A stretch of DNA of 64,000 nt, taken from the NCBI RefSeq assembly GCF_003572205.1, contig NZ_QXNY01000007.1, positions 62,001 through 126,000 on the forward strand, in the 5' to 3' direction. The notes beneath the pieces were generated by a model. It did not search any database, was not told the origin of the DNA, and worked only from the letters and a program-made list of their open reading frames with translations. Below are positions 43,597-52,065 of the stretch, piece by piece. A program made the translations under genes and the position numbers. Source of the DNA: Algihabitans albus. GTDB taxonomy: Bacteria; Pseudomonadota; Alphaproteobacteria; Kiloniellales; DSM-21159. The stretch's first letter is position 1; every line of letters begins with the position of its first letter.

Positions 43597-45504
43597 ATGC
43601 TGTGGGCTTGGGACGTTCACGCCTCGCCGGAAGAACAGGGTGCGTTTTCGGCGCCCCGCATTCTGGTAATCGACGACGACGAGGTCGATCGCCTGCACAG
43701 CCGCCGCTTGCTGACCGAAATCTTCGGGTCGGAACTGCGGCTGGACGTCGCCACCACCTGGAACGAGGCTCTGCAGGCGGTCGCGGCCGATGTCCACGAC
43801 ATTTACCTCGTCGACTACTTTCTCGGCTCCGGCACAGGTCTCGAGATCGTCGAGTCCGCCCCTCAGACGGACCGGAACCGCATTTTTATCCTCCTGACCG
43901 GCCAAGAGAACCGCGATGTCGACCTGGCCGCGACACGGGTCGGTGTCGCGGACTTTCTGCTGAAGACGGATCTCGACGTGAAGCGGCTGGAACGCTCGCT
44001 TCGCTATGCCAACGAGTCCATGCGGCAGAAACGTCTGTTGATCGAACAGACGGACGAGCTTCGCAAGGCCAAGGCGGCCGTCGATAAGGAGATCCGGAAA
44101 CAGCAGATCCTGACCCGGGAACTGACAGAGGCGCAGAGCCAGCTCACCGAAACGCTGTCCCGTGCCGAAACGAGCGAACAACGCTATCGCTGGCTGGCGC
44201 AGCACGACATGCTGACCCAGATTCCGAACCGGACACTCTTCAACGAAAGGCTGCGGGAGTGCCTGGAACAGACGTCGAGGACGCGGAAGGGCCTCGCTCT
44301 GCTTCTACTCGATCTCGACCGCTTCAAATGGGTCAATGACAGTCTGGGTCATCAAGCGGGCGACGAGCTGCTGGTCCAGGTGGCTCGGCGGCTCATCGAA
44401 ACCGTCCGGGAAACGGATGTGGTCGCCCGGATCGGCGGCGACGAATTCGCGATCCTGGCAACCAACCTCGACGACGAGCAGTCCGCGGCTCTGGTCGCCG
44501 ACAAGGTCATAGCCGCTCTATCTCAGCCCTTCGAGATCTTTGGGCACCACTTCGAAACCAGCGCCAGCATCGGCGTGGTCCTGGTCGCGGCGGACGACCG
44601 CAAGGACCCGAAAGTGGCGATCCAGGAGGTCGATTCGGCGCTCTATCGTGCGAAGGCATCGGGGCGCGGTTTGTTCCGTTTCTACGACGAGGTTCTGGAC
44701 AAGGAAGTTCAACGGGCTCTTTTGATCAAACGCGAACTGCCTCTCGCGATCGCGGCCAACGACCTCACGCTGGCGTTTCAGCCCAAGGTGAGGCTGGCCG
44801 ATGGGGCCGTCACGGGTCTGGAAGCGCTGATCCGCTGGACACATCCGGTCCATGGCCCGATCTCGCCCGCCGAGTTCATTCCGATGGCCGAATCGACCGG
44901 ACAGATCATCCCGCTATCGGCCTGGATCCTCGACGAGGCTCTCGAGACAGTGACGAGCTGGAAGGGAACGGCACTCGAAGGGCTTCGGCTGGCGCTCAAC
45001 CTCTCTGCCGTTCAGCTCAAGCAGGGGGGCCTGGTTGGCGGCGTTCAGGAGCGCCTTCGGTTCTTCGACCTGAGTCCCTCGATCCTGGAACTCGAGATTA
45101 CCGAGACGGCCGCCTTGGAGAACCTCGAGCTTGCCACCTGTCAACTCAACCAGCTCCGTAGCCTGGGCGTTTCCATCGCGATCGACGACTTCGGAACCGG
45201 CTACTCGTCCCTGGCGCTGGCGACATCGCTGCCGGCCGACTGCCTCAAGATCGACCGGTCGTTCGTCGCCGGAATGCTGGAGAACCGCGCGGACGCGGCT
45301 GCTGTCGGCTCCACCGTGACTTTGGCCAAGAGTCTCGGTTTCGGCACCGTGGCCGAAGGTGTGGAGACCGAGGCGCAGCGCATCTATTTGAAAGATCACG
45401 GCTGCGACGAAGCTCAAGGTTACCTCTTCGCCAAGCCTCAGCCGAAGGATGAGATCCTTCGGTGGTACGAAGCGCGAAGAAGAAATCTGCTTTCAGTCGC
45501 CTGA
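43597..45504 (+). CDS. REC-GGDEF-EAL cyclic-di-GMP enzyme
   Basis: This 635-residue protein has a receiver (ILVIDDDEVDRLHSRRLL near 22-39, phospho-Asp in YLVDYFLGSGTG near 70) and a coiled linker. The GGDEF domain (NRTLFNERL, RIGGDEFAIL near 278-287, intact) suggests diguanylate cyclase activity. The EAL domain (GLEALIRWTHP near 406-416, ITETAALEN, IDDFGTGYSSL near 528-538, AEGVETEAQ) has its catalytic motifs intact, so it could also hydrolyse c-di-GMP. An AT-rich stretch from 43440 precedes it. The lone receiver and kinase genes across the repeat region may act on it. Confidence 0.95.
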   Translation: MLWAWDVHASPEEQGAFSAPRILVIDDDEVDRLHSRRLLTEIFGSELRLDVATTWNEALQAVAADVHDIYLVDYFLGSGTGLEIVESAPQTDRNRIFILLTGQENRDVDLAATRVGVADFLLKTDLDVKRLERSLRYANESMRQKRLLIEQTDELRKAKAAVDKEIRKQQILTRELTEAQSQLTETLSRAETSEQRYRWLAQHDMLTQIPNRTLFNERLRECLEQTSRTRKGLALLLLDLDRFKWVNDSLGHQAGDELLVQVARRLIETVRETDVVARIGGDEFAILATNLDDEQSAALVADKVIAALSQPFEIFGHHFETSASIGVVLVAADDRKDPKVAIQEVDSALYRAKASGRGLFRFYDEVLDKEVQRALLIKRELPLAIAANDLTLAFQPKVRLADGAVTGLEALIRWTHPVHGPISPAEFIPMAESTGQIIPLSAWILDEALETVTSWKGTALEGLRLALNLSAVQLKQGGLVGGVQERLRFFDLSPSILELEITETAALENLELATCQLNQLRSLGVSIAIDDFGTGYSSLALATSLPADCLKIDRSFVAGMLENRADAAAVGSTVTLAKSLGFGTVAEGVETEAQRIYLKDHGCDEAQGYLFAKPQPKDEILRWYEARRRNLLSVA

Positions 45505-45687
45505 GACGTGAATCGCTCTCTCACCTGATGGTGAGAGTAGGAGTCACGCCCGAGCTGGGATCGCCAGAGCGAGTCCACACTAGCGCGATCCTGTTCTAGA
45601 CCAGATGGCGGCCGGTCGAACCGACTTTGCCGGTCCGGGAACCGCGTAGGATCCATGCTCTCGCGGGTTTGGAGCGCAAGCGCGGCC
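45505..45687. other. Intergenic region with a relic of the dispersed repeat
   Basis: This stretch contains TCTAGACCAGAT at 45595-45606 followed by degraded matches of the repeat interior up to about 45638, in the orientation of copy A, and an upstream AGCGAGTCCA fragment at 45568-45577. It lies head-to-head with copy B. No gene is visible. Confidence 0.6.
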
Positions 45688-45830
45688 TCTAGAGCCTGTT
45701 GTGATTCTATGGACTCGCGTCGCGGTTCCGCCGATCCCAAGAAACAGACTCTCACACTTTGAATCCAGACTGGATTCAACGTCATCGCCGGACCCGATAG
45801 GTGGGTCCGACTGATCGCTATCCGGTCTAG
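45688..45830 (+). repeat. Dispersed intergenic repeat, copy B
   Basis: About 143 bp begin TCTAGAGCCTGTTGTGAT and end CCGGTCTAG. Interior blocks match copies A and C, including GGACCC...GGTGGGTCC. GAATCCAGACTGGATTC at 45761-45777 forms its own hairpin. The end CTAG contains the TAG stop codon of the receiver gene that follows on the minus strand. Confidence 0.88.
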
Positions 45831-46255
45831 GGCAGCTCTACCACGCGCCAGTAGTGATTGATCATGTCCATGGCCTCGACGAAGGTCTCCATGGCGTTTC
45901 TCTTGACGACATAGCCCGCCACGTTCCGCTCGTAGGCGGAGACACGGTCCCGGTCATGTTGAGACGTGGTCATGACGAAGACGATCGAGGTCTTCAGTTC
46001 CGGGTCCTGGCGGATGGCGTCCAGGAACTCGATCCCGTTCATTCTCGGCATATTGAGATCGAGCAGAATGATGAAGGGTCTCGGCAACCTCTCGAAGCCG
46101 TCTTCTCCCCGCAGGATGGAGAGGCCCTCCAGGCCGTTTCCGGCCACCACGACGGAATTCGAGATCTTGAGATCCTTGAAGGCGCGCTTGATGCAGAGCA
46201 CGTCCACTTCGTCGTCTTCGATCATAAGAAAAGTGACATCCCGGCGAGCGTTCAT
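45827..46255 (-). CDS. Single-domain response regulator (Rcp1-type receiver)
   Basis: This 142-residue stand-alone receiver has FLMIEDDEVDVLCIKRAF near 9-26, phospho-Asp in FIILLDLNMPRMNGIEFLD near 61-79, TTS near 95-97 and Lys in YVVKRN near 113. It is the second lone receiver in the window, again beside a membrane kinase and a periplasmic binding protein. The stop codon is supplied by the edge of repeat copy B. Confidence 0.92.
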   Translation of the reverse strand: MNARRDVTFLMIEDDEVDVLCIKRAFKDLKISNSVVVAGNGLEGLSILRGEDGFERLPRPFIILLDLNMPRMNGIEFLDAIRQDPELKTSIVFVMTTSQHDRDRVSAYERNVAGYVVKRNAMETFVEAMDMINHYWRVVELP

Positions 46256-46349
46256 AGCGCCAAGTCTCCCCTGAATAAAGACCGACCAGTTCGTGAGCTA
46301 GGCGGTTGCGAGCGCGATGCCGTCACCGCGGGTTTGAAGCCGGTCATCG

Positions 46350-48341
46350 TCATGCAGCCTTTTGGATCGCCTCGGCGCCGTGCCAGTGTTTCGGCCAAGT
46401 GAAGCGGAAAGCCGCCCCACGCGCGGTTCTGGGGTCGGATTCGATCTTGATGGTGCCGCCAGCCGACTCGACGATTTTTCGGACGATGGCCAAGCCCATA
46501 CCGCTGCCCTCGACCTCGTCCCGGCTCCTCAGAGCCTGGAACATCGCGAAGACCTTCTCGTGAAATTCGACCGCGATCCCCGGACCGTCGTCCTGAACCA
46601 GGAATTCGTAGAAGGCACCCCGATCGGCGGAGGTGATCCGGATGCAGCCCTTTTCGGAATCGTGGTGCTTGACCGCGTTTCCAATCAGGTTCAGGAAAAC
46701 CTGCTCCAGCGGGACGTGGGCGGTCAGCAAAAGCGGTAACGCCTGAGGTATCTCGAACCGGAAGTCGGCACGAGCCGCCGTCATCTTGAAAAGGTCGGGA
46801 AGCGCGGTGTTCAGATCGAGGAGCTGGATCTCCGTCTTCTCACGGCCTGCCCTCGAATACTGCAGGAGGTCGTCGAGCAGCTGTCCCATCCGCTTGATCC
46901 GCCCCTGAAGCAGGGTCAGATGCTGTTTCGTATCGTCCGACATAACCTCCGCGGCATCATCCTCGATCCAGGTCGCCAGGTTGGCGATGCCGCGTAGCGG
47001 CGCCTTGAGGTCGTGCGACGCGACGTAGGCGAACTGTTCCAGTTCCGCATTGGACCGCTGGAGTTCACCCGCATTAGCTTTGAAGACCTCGAGGGCTTCC
47101 GCCATGTCGCCCAATTCGTCTTGGCCCGAGACGTCGATGTCGACTTCGAGATTCCCTTGAGCGAGATCGCGCGTGATGTCGGCGAGCCGGACCAGCCGCT
47201 CAACCACGTCCTTGAGCACGAAACGCCAACTGACATAGATCGCCGCGACCAGTGCCGTGGCGGCGATGATCGCGAGAATGATCCGCCCGAAGGCCACGGC
47301 CTCGCGCGCCTCCTTCGACGATGCGTCGATCAGCGTCGAGACCTTGGAGACCAGTAGGCTGGCGTCGCCTTGGAGCACTTCCGCGTGCGCGAAGTTATCC
47401 GCACTGAGCTGCGACAGTTGCCGGCGGATTTCGATCAGCTCCGATTGAAGCGCGAAGAGATTGTCTGGGCCATATGCCCTTACCAGCAGTCTCTGCAGAG
47501 ACTGCGCGACCAGCGCACGCAAGTTGGGGTCTTTCAGTGCGACGGTGGATCGTGTCAAACCGCGAAGGTCGATCCCGAGCTTGCTCTGGATCGCCGCGAT
47601 CTTCGCCGCGTCACTGCTTAGCACCAGCTCGTTGACATATCTTACCAGGTTGTCGGAGAGAAAGCGCATCTCGGTCAAACGCTCGACCAGGTAGTAGTCT
47701 TTGTCGACCAGCTCTGCGAAAACCTCTCTCGTCTCCGGAGCCACGGAGGTCGAGGTCGACAGGACTCGGCGGAGATCGTCGGTCTTGGTCAGCAAGGTGG
47801 CCGAGACCTCCACGATCCGGGGTTTCACCGCCTCGATCATCCGCTCGGCATCCAACTTGGATTGCTCGGCTGCCTGGGTCAGTTGCACCCTAAGGCGATT
47901 GCGTTCGGCGACCAGTTCGACTTGACGCTGCAGATTGACGAAGACCCTGTCGAACTCCTCTTCGACCCTATTCAGCAGTTCGTCGGCCCCGCCGCTGCCG
48001 CGAATCTGCGCGAGGGTGGCTCGGAATTCCGTGTTGGCCGACTCGATACGCGCGGCCGCCCGTTGAAGGCGATAGCTGTCTTCCGCAGCGATCAAGGTCG
48101 GCGTCGCCGCGACGACCAGCAAGACCTGCGAAACCAGACGTTCCGTACCGAGAGCAGCCGGAAGTGCGCGGTCCAGTACTTCGTTCTGCGCACGCTCGAT
48201 CACCTGGTAGCTGACGATACCCACGACGGCGGCGAGAAGCGAGAAGAGCGAGATGCCGAGGAAAGCGTTCCGCAGCTTGTACGCGATCCCACCTTTCAAG
48301 ACAGCTCGATGTCTGGTGGTGGCTCCAGGTGGAGAAGGCAT
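46350..48341 (-). CDS. Sensor histidine kinase with large helical periplasmic domain
   Basis: This 663-residue kinase has TM1 near 24-46, then a long helical periplasmic region of about 310 residues (TorS/4HB-like, coiled-coil rich) and TM2 near 355-375. HAMP follows (VERLVRLADITRDLAQGNLE), then DHp FAYVASHDLKAPLRGIANL (His near 446), and HATPase_c with NLIGNAVKHHDSEKG and GPGIAVEFHEKVFAMFQALR. TorS-type kinases read a periplasmic binding protein; the divergent neighbour encodes such a protein and the lone receiver follows 94 bp downstream. The pairing is inferred from context. Confidence 0.92.
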   Translation of the reverse strand: MPSPPGATTRHRAVLKGGIAYKLRNAFLGISLFSLLAAVVGIVSYQVIERAQNEVLDRALPAALGTERLVSQVLLVVAATPTLIAAEDSYRLQRAAARIESANTEFRATLAQIRGSGGADELLNRVEEEFDRVFVNLQRQVELVAERNRLRVQLTQAAEQSKLDAERMIEAVKPRIVEVSATLLTKTDDLRRVLSTSTSVAPETREVFAELVDKDYYLVERLTEMRFLSDNLVRYVNELVLSSDAAKIAAIQSKLGIDLRGLTRSTVALKDPNLRALVAQSLQRLLVRAYGPDNLFALQSELIEIRRQLSQLSADNFAHAEVLQGDASLLVSKVSTLIDASSKEAREAVAFGRIILAIIAATALVAAIYVSWRFVLKDVVERLVRLADITRDLAQGNLEVDIDVSGQDELGDMAEALEVFKANAGELQRSNAELEQFAYVASHDLKAPLRGIANLATWIEDDAAEVMSDDTKQHLTLLQGRIKRMGQLLDDLLQYSRAGREKTEIQLLDLNTALPDLFKMTAARADFRFEIPQALPLLLTAHVPLEQVFLNLIGNAVKHHDSEKGCIRITSADRGAFYEFLVQDDGPGIAVEFHEKVFAMFQALRSRDEVEGSGMGLAIVRKIVESAGGTIKIESDPRTARGAAFRFTWPKHWHGAEAIQKAA

Positions 48342-48424
48342 CTAAACGCTTTCGTAAGAGGGAATAACGTAGAAAGTATCTCAAATTTGGTTAGCATTTT
48401 GTGAAGTGCATTGGAGACTCGCCG

Positions 48425-49882
48425 ATGAAGCGCCGGACGTTCTGCCTCGGCATGGGTTTGACGATGGGGTCGCTTTGCGTCCCTCCGGCTGTCCCCGCGA
48501 CCGCCGCAGCGCGCGGCGGAGCAGCGCTGGACAACCTTCACGAGACAGTCGCGCGCGCCGCACGAGACCTGGCGGCGAACCGGAGTCTCCGTCTGGCCGT
48601 TCTCATCCCGCAGGGCAGTCTCGCAAACGTCGCCCCGGTGGCCGAGGCTTTCGGCGCCGCGACCGGGATCGCCGTCGATTTGAAGGAGGAGCCGGTCGAT
48701 ACGATCAGCGCACGGATGGTCGTCGACACGATGTCGGGCGGTGGGACTTGCGATCTGGCGCTGCCCGCGACCTTCAATCTTCCCGATCTCGTGGAAGCCG
48801 GCGCGGTCGTCAATCTCGACGCGTTCGCCGCGAAGTACGAGCCGGCCGGCTTTCGGACCAGCGCGCTCTTCTCCCTCGGCGATCAATACAAGGGCAACCT
48901 CTACGGCTACCAGACCGACGGCGACGCCTACCTCATGTTCTACCATCGCGACTGGCTGGAAGACCCGGACGAGCGGAAGCGCTTCGCCGACCGGCATGGC
49001 TACGAGCTGAAGGTTCCGGAGACCTGGGAAGAACTCGATACCGCGATGGCCTTCTTCCATCGACCGGAGGAGCAGCGCTACGGCGGTGCCCTGTTCAGGG
49101 CGGCGAACTACATCGCCTGGGAATTCTGGATCCGCTTCCATGCGAAGGGCTTCTGGCCCTTCGACGAGGATCTCGAGCCGCAGATCGACAACGCGGCCGG
49201 TGTGGCGGCGCTCGAGGAATTGCTGGCCGCCTCGCGCAGCCTCGCTCCCTCCGTGCGGACCGATACCTTCGATGCGAACTTCAGGACCTTCGAGCGGGGC
49301 AATATCTTCTGCAACATAGGCTGGGGCGGGACCCAGAAGCATCTCAACCGTCCTGACTCGAGAATGAGAGGACGGCTGGCGTTCGGCCCGACGCCCGGCG
49401 GTTACGTCGACGGCCGTCTCCTGACCGTGCCCTACTTCAACTGGGGTTGGAACTACACGGTCTCCAGCGGGTCGCAGACTCCGGAGATCGCCTACCTCTT
49501 CGCGCTCTATGCCAGCAGCCCCGAGATGTCCACGCGTGCCGTGCGCGAACCGGCTGGATATTTCGACCCCTTCCGCTCTGAGCACTACAGGGATCCGCAG
49601 ATCGTCGAAGCCTATTCATCGGAGTTCCTGTTCGTCCATCGCAGAAGCATGGCGCGCAGTATTCCGGACCTCTATCTGAAGGGGCAGGGCGAATACTTCG
49701 ATGCCCTGCGGGAGAATCTCATAAAGGCGGACAGCGGCCTGATCGACGCCCAGGAGGCCCTCACGCGGACGGCGATGCAATGGCGGCAGACGACCCGCCG
49801 CAACGGCCGTCAAAGCCAGATCGAGCAGTGGACCTTCCTACGGTCGCGCTACCCCCAGGATGTCCGCGCACTGCTCCGCTAG
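48425..49882 (+). CDS. Extracellular solute-binding protein, family 1, Tat-type signal
   Basis: This 485-residue protein has a Tat-like leader (MKRRTFCLGMGLTMG, twin Arg) and the family-1 fold: LRLAVLIPQGSLANVAPV near 52, DLALPATFNLPDLVEAGAVV near 104-123, GYQTDGDAYLMFYHRDWLED near 160-179 and WNYTVSSGSQTPEIAYLF near 342-359. The start at 48425 has GGAG ten bases upstream; an ATG at 48401 lacks one. Sugars are typical ligands of this family. There are no permease genes, and the divergent histidine kinase suggests a sensory role. Confidence 0.87.
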   Translation: MKRRTFCLGMGLTMGSLCVPPAVPATAAARGGAALDNLHETVARAARDLAANRSLRLAVLIPQGSLANVAPVAEAFGAATGIAVDLKEEPVDTISARMVVDTMSGGGTCDLALPATFNLPDLVEAGAVVNLDAFAAKYEPAGFRTSALFSLGDQYKGNLYGYQTDGDAYLMFYHRDWLEDPDERKRFADRHGYELKVPETWEELDTAMAFFHRPEEQRYGGALFRAANYIAWEFWIRFHAKGFWPFDEDLEPQIDNAAGVAALEELLAASRSLAPSVRTDTFDANFRTFERGNIFCNIGWGGTQKHLNRPDSRMRGRLAFGPTPGGYVDGRLLTVPYFNWGWNYTVSSGSQTPEIAYLFALYASSPEMSTRAVREPAGYFDPFRSEHYRDPQIVEAYSSEFLFVHRRSMARSIPDLYLKGQGEYFDALRENLIKADSGLIDAQEALTRTAMQWRQTTRRNGRQSQIEQWTFLRSRYPQDVRALLR

Positions 49883-50008
49883 CCGACAGGCCGAGCTGGC
49901 CAGGAAGTCCGGGCAGTTGTTCAGAAGCGACCGAGGGCGTCGAATCCCGGCCGGCAAGCTGGGACAGGACCTGCCAACCTGTCGGTGAGTGCATAGAGGA
50001 GCTGCCGT

Positions 50009-51268
50009 ATGTCTCCAGCCAGCGACCCCAATGCCCGATCCCTTGTCCAGGCCGGCTTTTCATCGGATCCTCCGGTGTCGAATCCCGTCGCGCTGCGCGC
50101 TTATCGCCTGGCGCGGCTGCGGGCCGAACTGAGGGCTCGGGACTACGCCGGACTGCTGGTCACCGACCCGATCAACATCCGCTACGCGACCGGTACGAGC
50201 AACATGCAGGTCTGGGCGCTGCACAACGCGGTGCGTTACGCCTTCGTGCCGACCGAGGGGCCGGTGGTGCTGTTCGACTTTCACGGGGGACTGCATCTCT
50301 CGGCCGGGATCGAGACGGTCGCGGAGGTGCGCCCGGCTTTGAGCTGGTTCTACTTCATCGCCGGCGCGCAGGCGCCGGAGCGGGCGGCGCTCTGGGCGCG
50401 GGAGATCGCCGATCTGCTGCGCGCCGAGGGCGGCGGCAACCGGCGGCTTGCGGTCGACAAGTGCGAGCCCCTGGGCGTCGACGCCCTGCGCCGCGAAGGG
50501 GTCGAGATCCGCGATGGGCAGGAGGTCTGCGAGCGGGCGCGCGCGATCAAGTCGCCGGACGAGGTGATCGCCATGCGCCGCTCGGTGGCGGTAGCGGAGG
50601 AAGGCATGGCCAAGATGCAGGCCGTCCTGACGCCGGGCATGACGGAGAACGAACTCTGGTCGCATCTGCATCAGGTCAATATCGCGCGTGGCGGCGAGTG
50701 GATCGAGACCCGGCTGCTGGCCTCCGGCCGGCGCAGCAACCCCTGGTTCCAGGAATGCTCCGACAAGCCCATCGCCGCCGGCGAGCTGGTCAGCTTCGAC
50801 ACCGACTTGATCGGCCCGGACGGGCTCTGCGCCGATATCTCGCGCAGCTTTCTCTGCGGCCAGGTCACGGCGACGGTGGAGCAGAAGCGGCTCTACGGCC
50901 TGGCGCGCGAGCAGATCGAGGCCAACATCGCCTTGCTGCGGCCCGGCTTGCGCTTCGCCGAGCTGGCCGAGCGATCCTGGCGGTTGCCGGAAACCTGCCG
51001 GCCCAACCGCTATTCCGTGATCGCCCATGGCGTCGGTCTCTGCGACGAGTACCCCCACTGCGGCTACGTCGAGGACAACGACCGGGGCGGCGGCTACGAC
51101 GGCGTCTTCTCGGCCGGCATGACGATCTGCATGGAAAGCTATATCGGCGAAGAGGGCGGTGACGAGGGGGTCAAGCTGGAAGAGCAACTGCTGATCACCG
51201 AGACGGGCGTCGAGCGCCTCTCGCGTTTTCCCTACGAGGAGGTCTTGATGCCGAGCCGCTGGCTTTAG
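50009..51268 (+). CDS. M24-family metalloenzyme closely resembling DMSP lyase DddP
   Basis: This 419-residue protein has the pita-bread fold with all metal-ligand positions: FDTDLIG (Asp264, Asp266), ADISRSF (Asp276), AHGVGLCDE (His340), CMESYIG (Glu376) and KLEEQ (Glu391). As I recall DddP, features shared with it include RDYAGLLVTDPINIRYATGT, NMQVWALHN, GGEWIETRLLASGRRSNPWF with QEC, and Asp346 in HGVGLCDE, the position of the catalytic Asp for DMSP cleavage to acrylate and DMS. Non-DddP M24 relatives can share several of these, so activity is only likely. It is followed by a phosphatase and a DMT exporter on the same strand. Confidence 0.75.
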   Translation: MSPASDPNARSLVQAGFSSDPPVSNPVALRAYRLARLRAELRARDYAGLLVTDPINIRYATGTSNMQVWALHNAVRYAFVPTEGPVVLFDFHGGLHLSAGIETVAEVRPALSWFYFIAGAQAPERAALWAREIADLLRAEGGGNRRLAVDKCEPLGVDALRREGVEIRDGQEVCERARAIKSPDEVIAMRRSVAVAEEGMAKMQAVLTPGMTENELWSHLHQVNIARGGEWIETRLLASGRRSNPWFQECSDKPIAAGELVSFDTDLIGPDGLCADISRSFLCGQVTATVEQKRLYGLAREQIEANIALLRPGLRFAELAERSWRLPETCRPNRYSVIAHGVGLCDEYPHCGYVEDNDRGGGYDGVFSAGMTICMESYIGEEGGDEGVKLEEQLLITETGVERLSRFPYEEVLMPSRWL

Positions 51269-51364
51269 GGTTAGTCCGCCGCCCGACTTGAATCTCGCCT
51301 TGGAAATTCCGGTGTAAAACAGGGACTTGCCTTCGCGGGCCGCTTGGCGTCTTTTCGCGCCGGT

Positions 51365-52015
51365 ATGAACGACCGACCCTCCAGCCCCTCCGAGTCTTCC
51401 CCGCGCACGGCATGGCTGCGCCGGCTTGGCGGCTGGACCGTCGCGCGTCTGTCCAACCTGCATTGGGTCGATGAACGGCTGGCGCGCTCGGCCCAGCTCT
51501 ACGGCCGCCATACGGCGCTGATCCTGGAGCTCTACGGCTTCCGCACGGTGATAAATCTGCGCGGCGAGAACCCGGAGGCCGGCTGGTACAGCGCCGAGGC
51601 CGAAGCCTGCCGGGCCCTCGGCGTGGTCTTTCTCGACGTGCCGATCAACTCGCGCCGAATTCCCAGGCGCGCCGAGCTTCAAGCCCTGCTGCAGGCCTTC
51701 GACGCGCTGGAGGCGCCGGCGCTGATCAAGTGCGCGGGCGGTGCCGACCGCACCGGTCTGGCCTGCTTCCTCTACCTGATCGACCGCGAGGGGCCGGAGC
51801 GCTTCGCGGCGGCCCAACGGCACCTGACGGCCTGGCCCTACCTGCATATCCCCAAGCTGCAGCAACGCTGGCTAAGACTGTTCCTGGTCTACTGGCAAAG
51901 CCATCGCGGCCCCGAGATGCCGCTACGCCGCTGGCTGGACGAGATCTACGACCCGCAGGACTTCGCGGACTGGCTGAACGCACAGGGCAAGCGCGGGACC
52001 TATCGGAATGTGTAG
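51365..52015 (+). CDS. Dual-specificity/tyrosine phosphatase-like protein
   Basis: This protein of about 216 residues has the phosphatase P-loop KCAGGADRTGLACF near 121-134 (C-x5-R-T) preceded by FRTVINLRGENPEAGWY near 58-74, as in prokaryotic DSP proteins related to DUF442 and Siw14-like inositol-pyrophosphate phosphatases. The usual His before the Cys is replaced by Lys. A TTG at 51344 could extend it by seven residues. It is followed by an EamA transporter 50 bp downstream. Confidence 0.83.
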   Translation: MNDRPSSPSESSPRTAWLRRLGGWTVARLSNLHWVDERLARSAQLYGRHTALILELYGFRTVINLRGENPEAGWYSAEAEACRALGVVFLDVPINSRRIPRRAELQALLQAFDALEAPALIKCAGGADRTGLACFLYLIDREGPERFAAAQRHLTAWPYLHIPKLQQRWLRLFLVYWQSHRGPEMPLRRWLDEIYDPQDFADWLNAQGKRGTYRNV

Positions 52016-52065
52016 GGAAGGTCGTTCGAGATGGACCTCCGCCCGGCCGAGGACAGGCTGAGGCC

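Noticed and set aside
49780-51162. Rightward frame overlapping the solute-binding and DddP-like genes
   Set aside because: It is out of frame with the DddP-like gene, and its translation is Arg, Gly and Ala rich without motifs.
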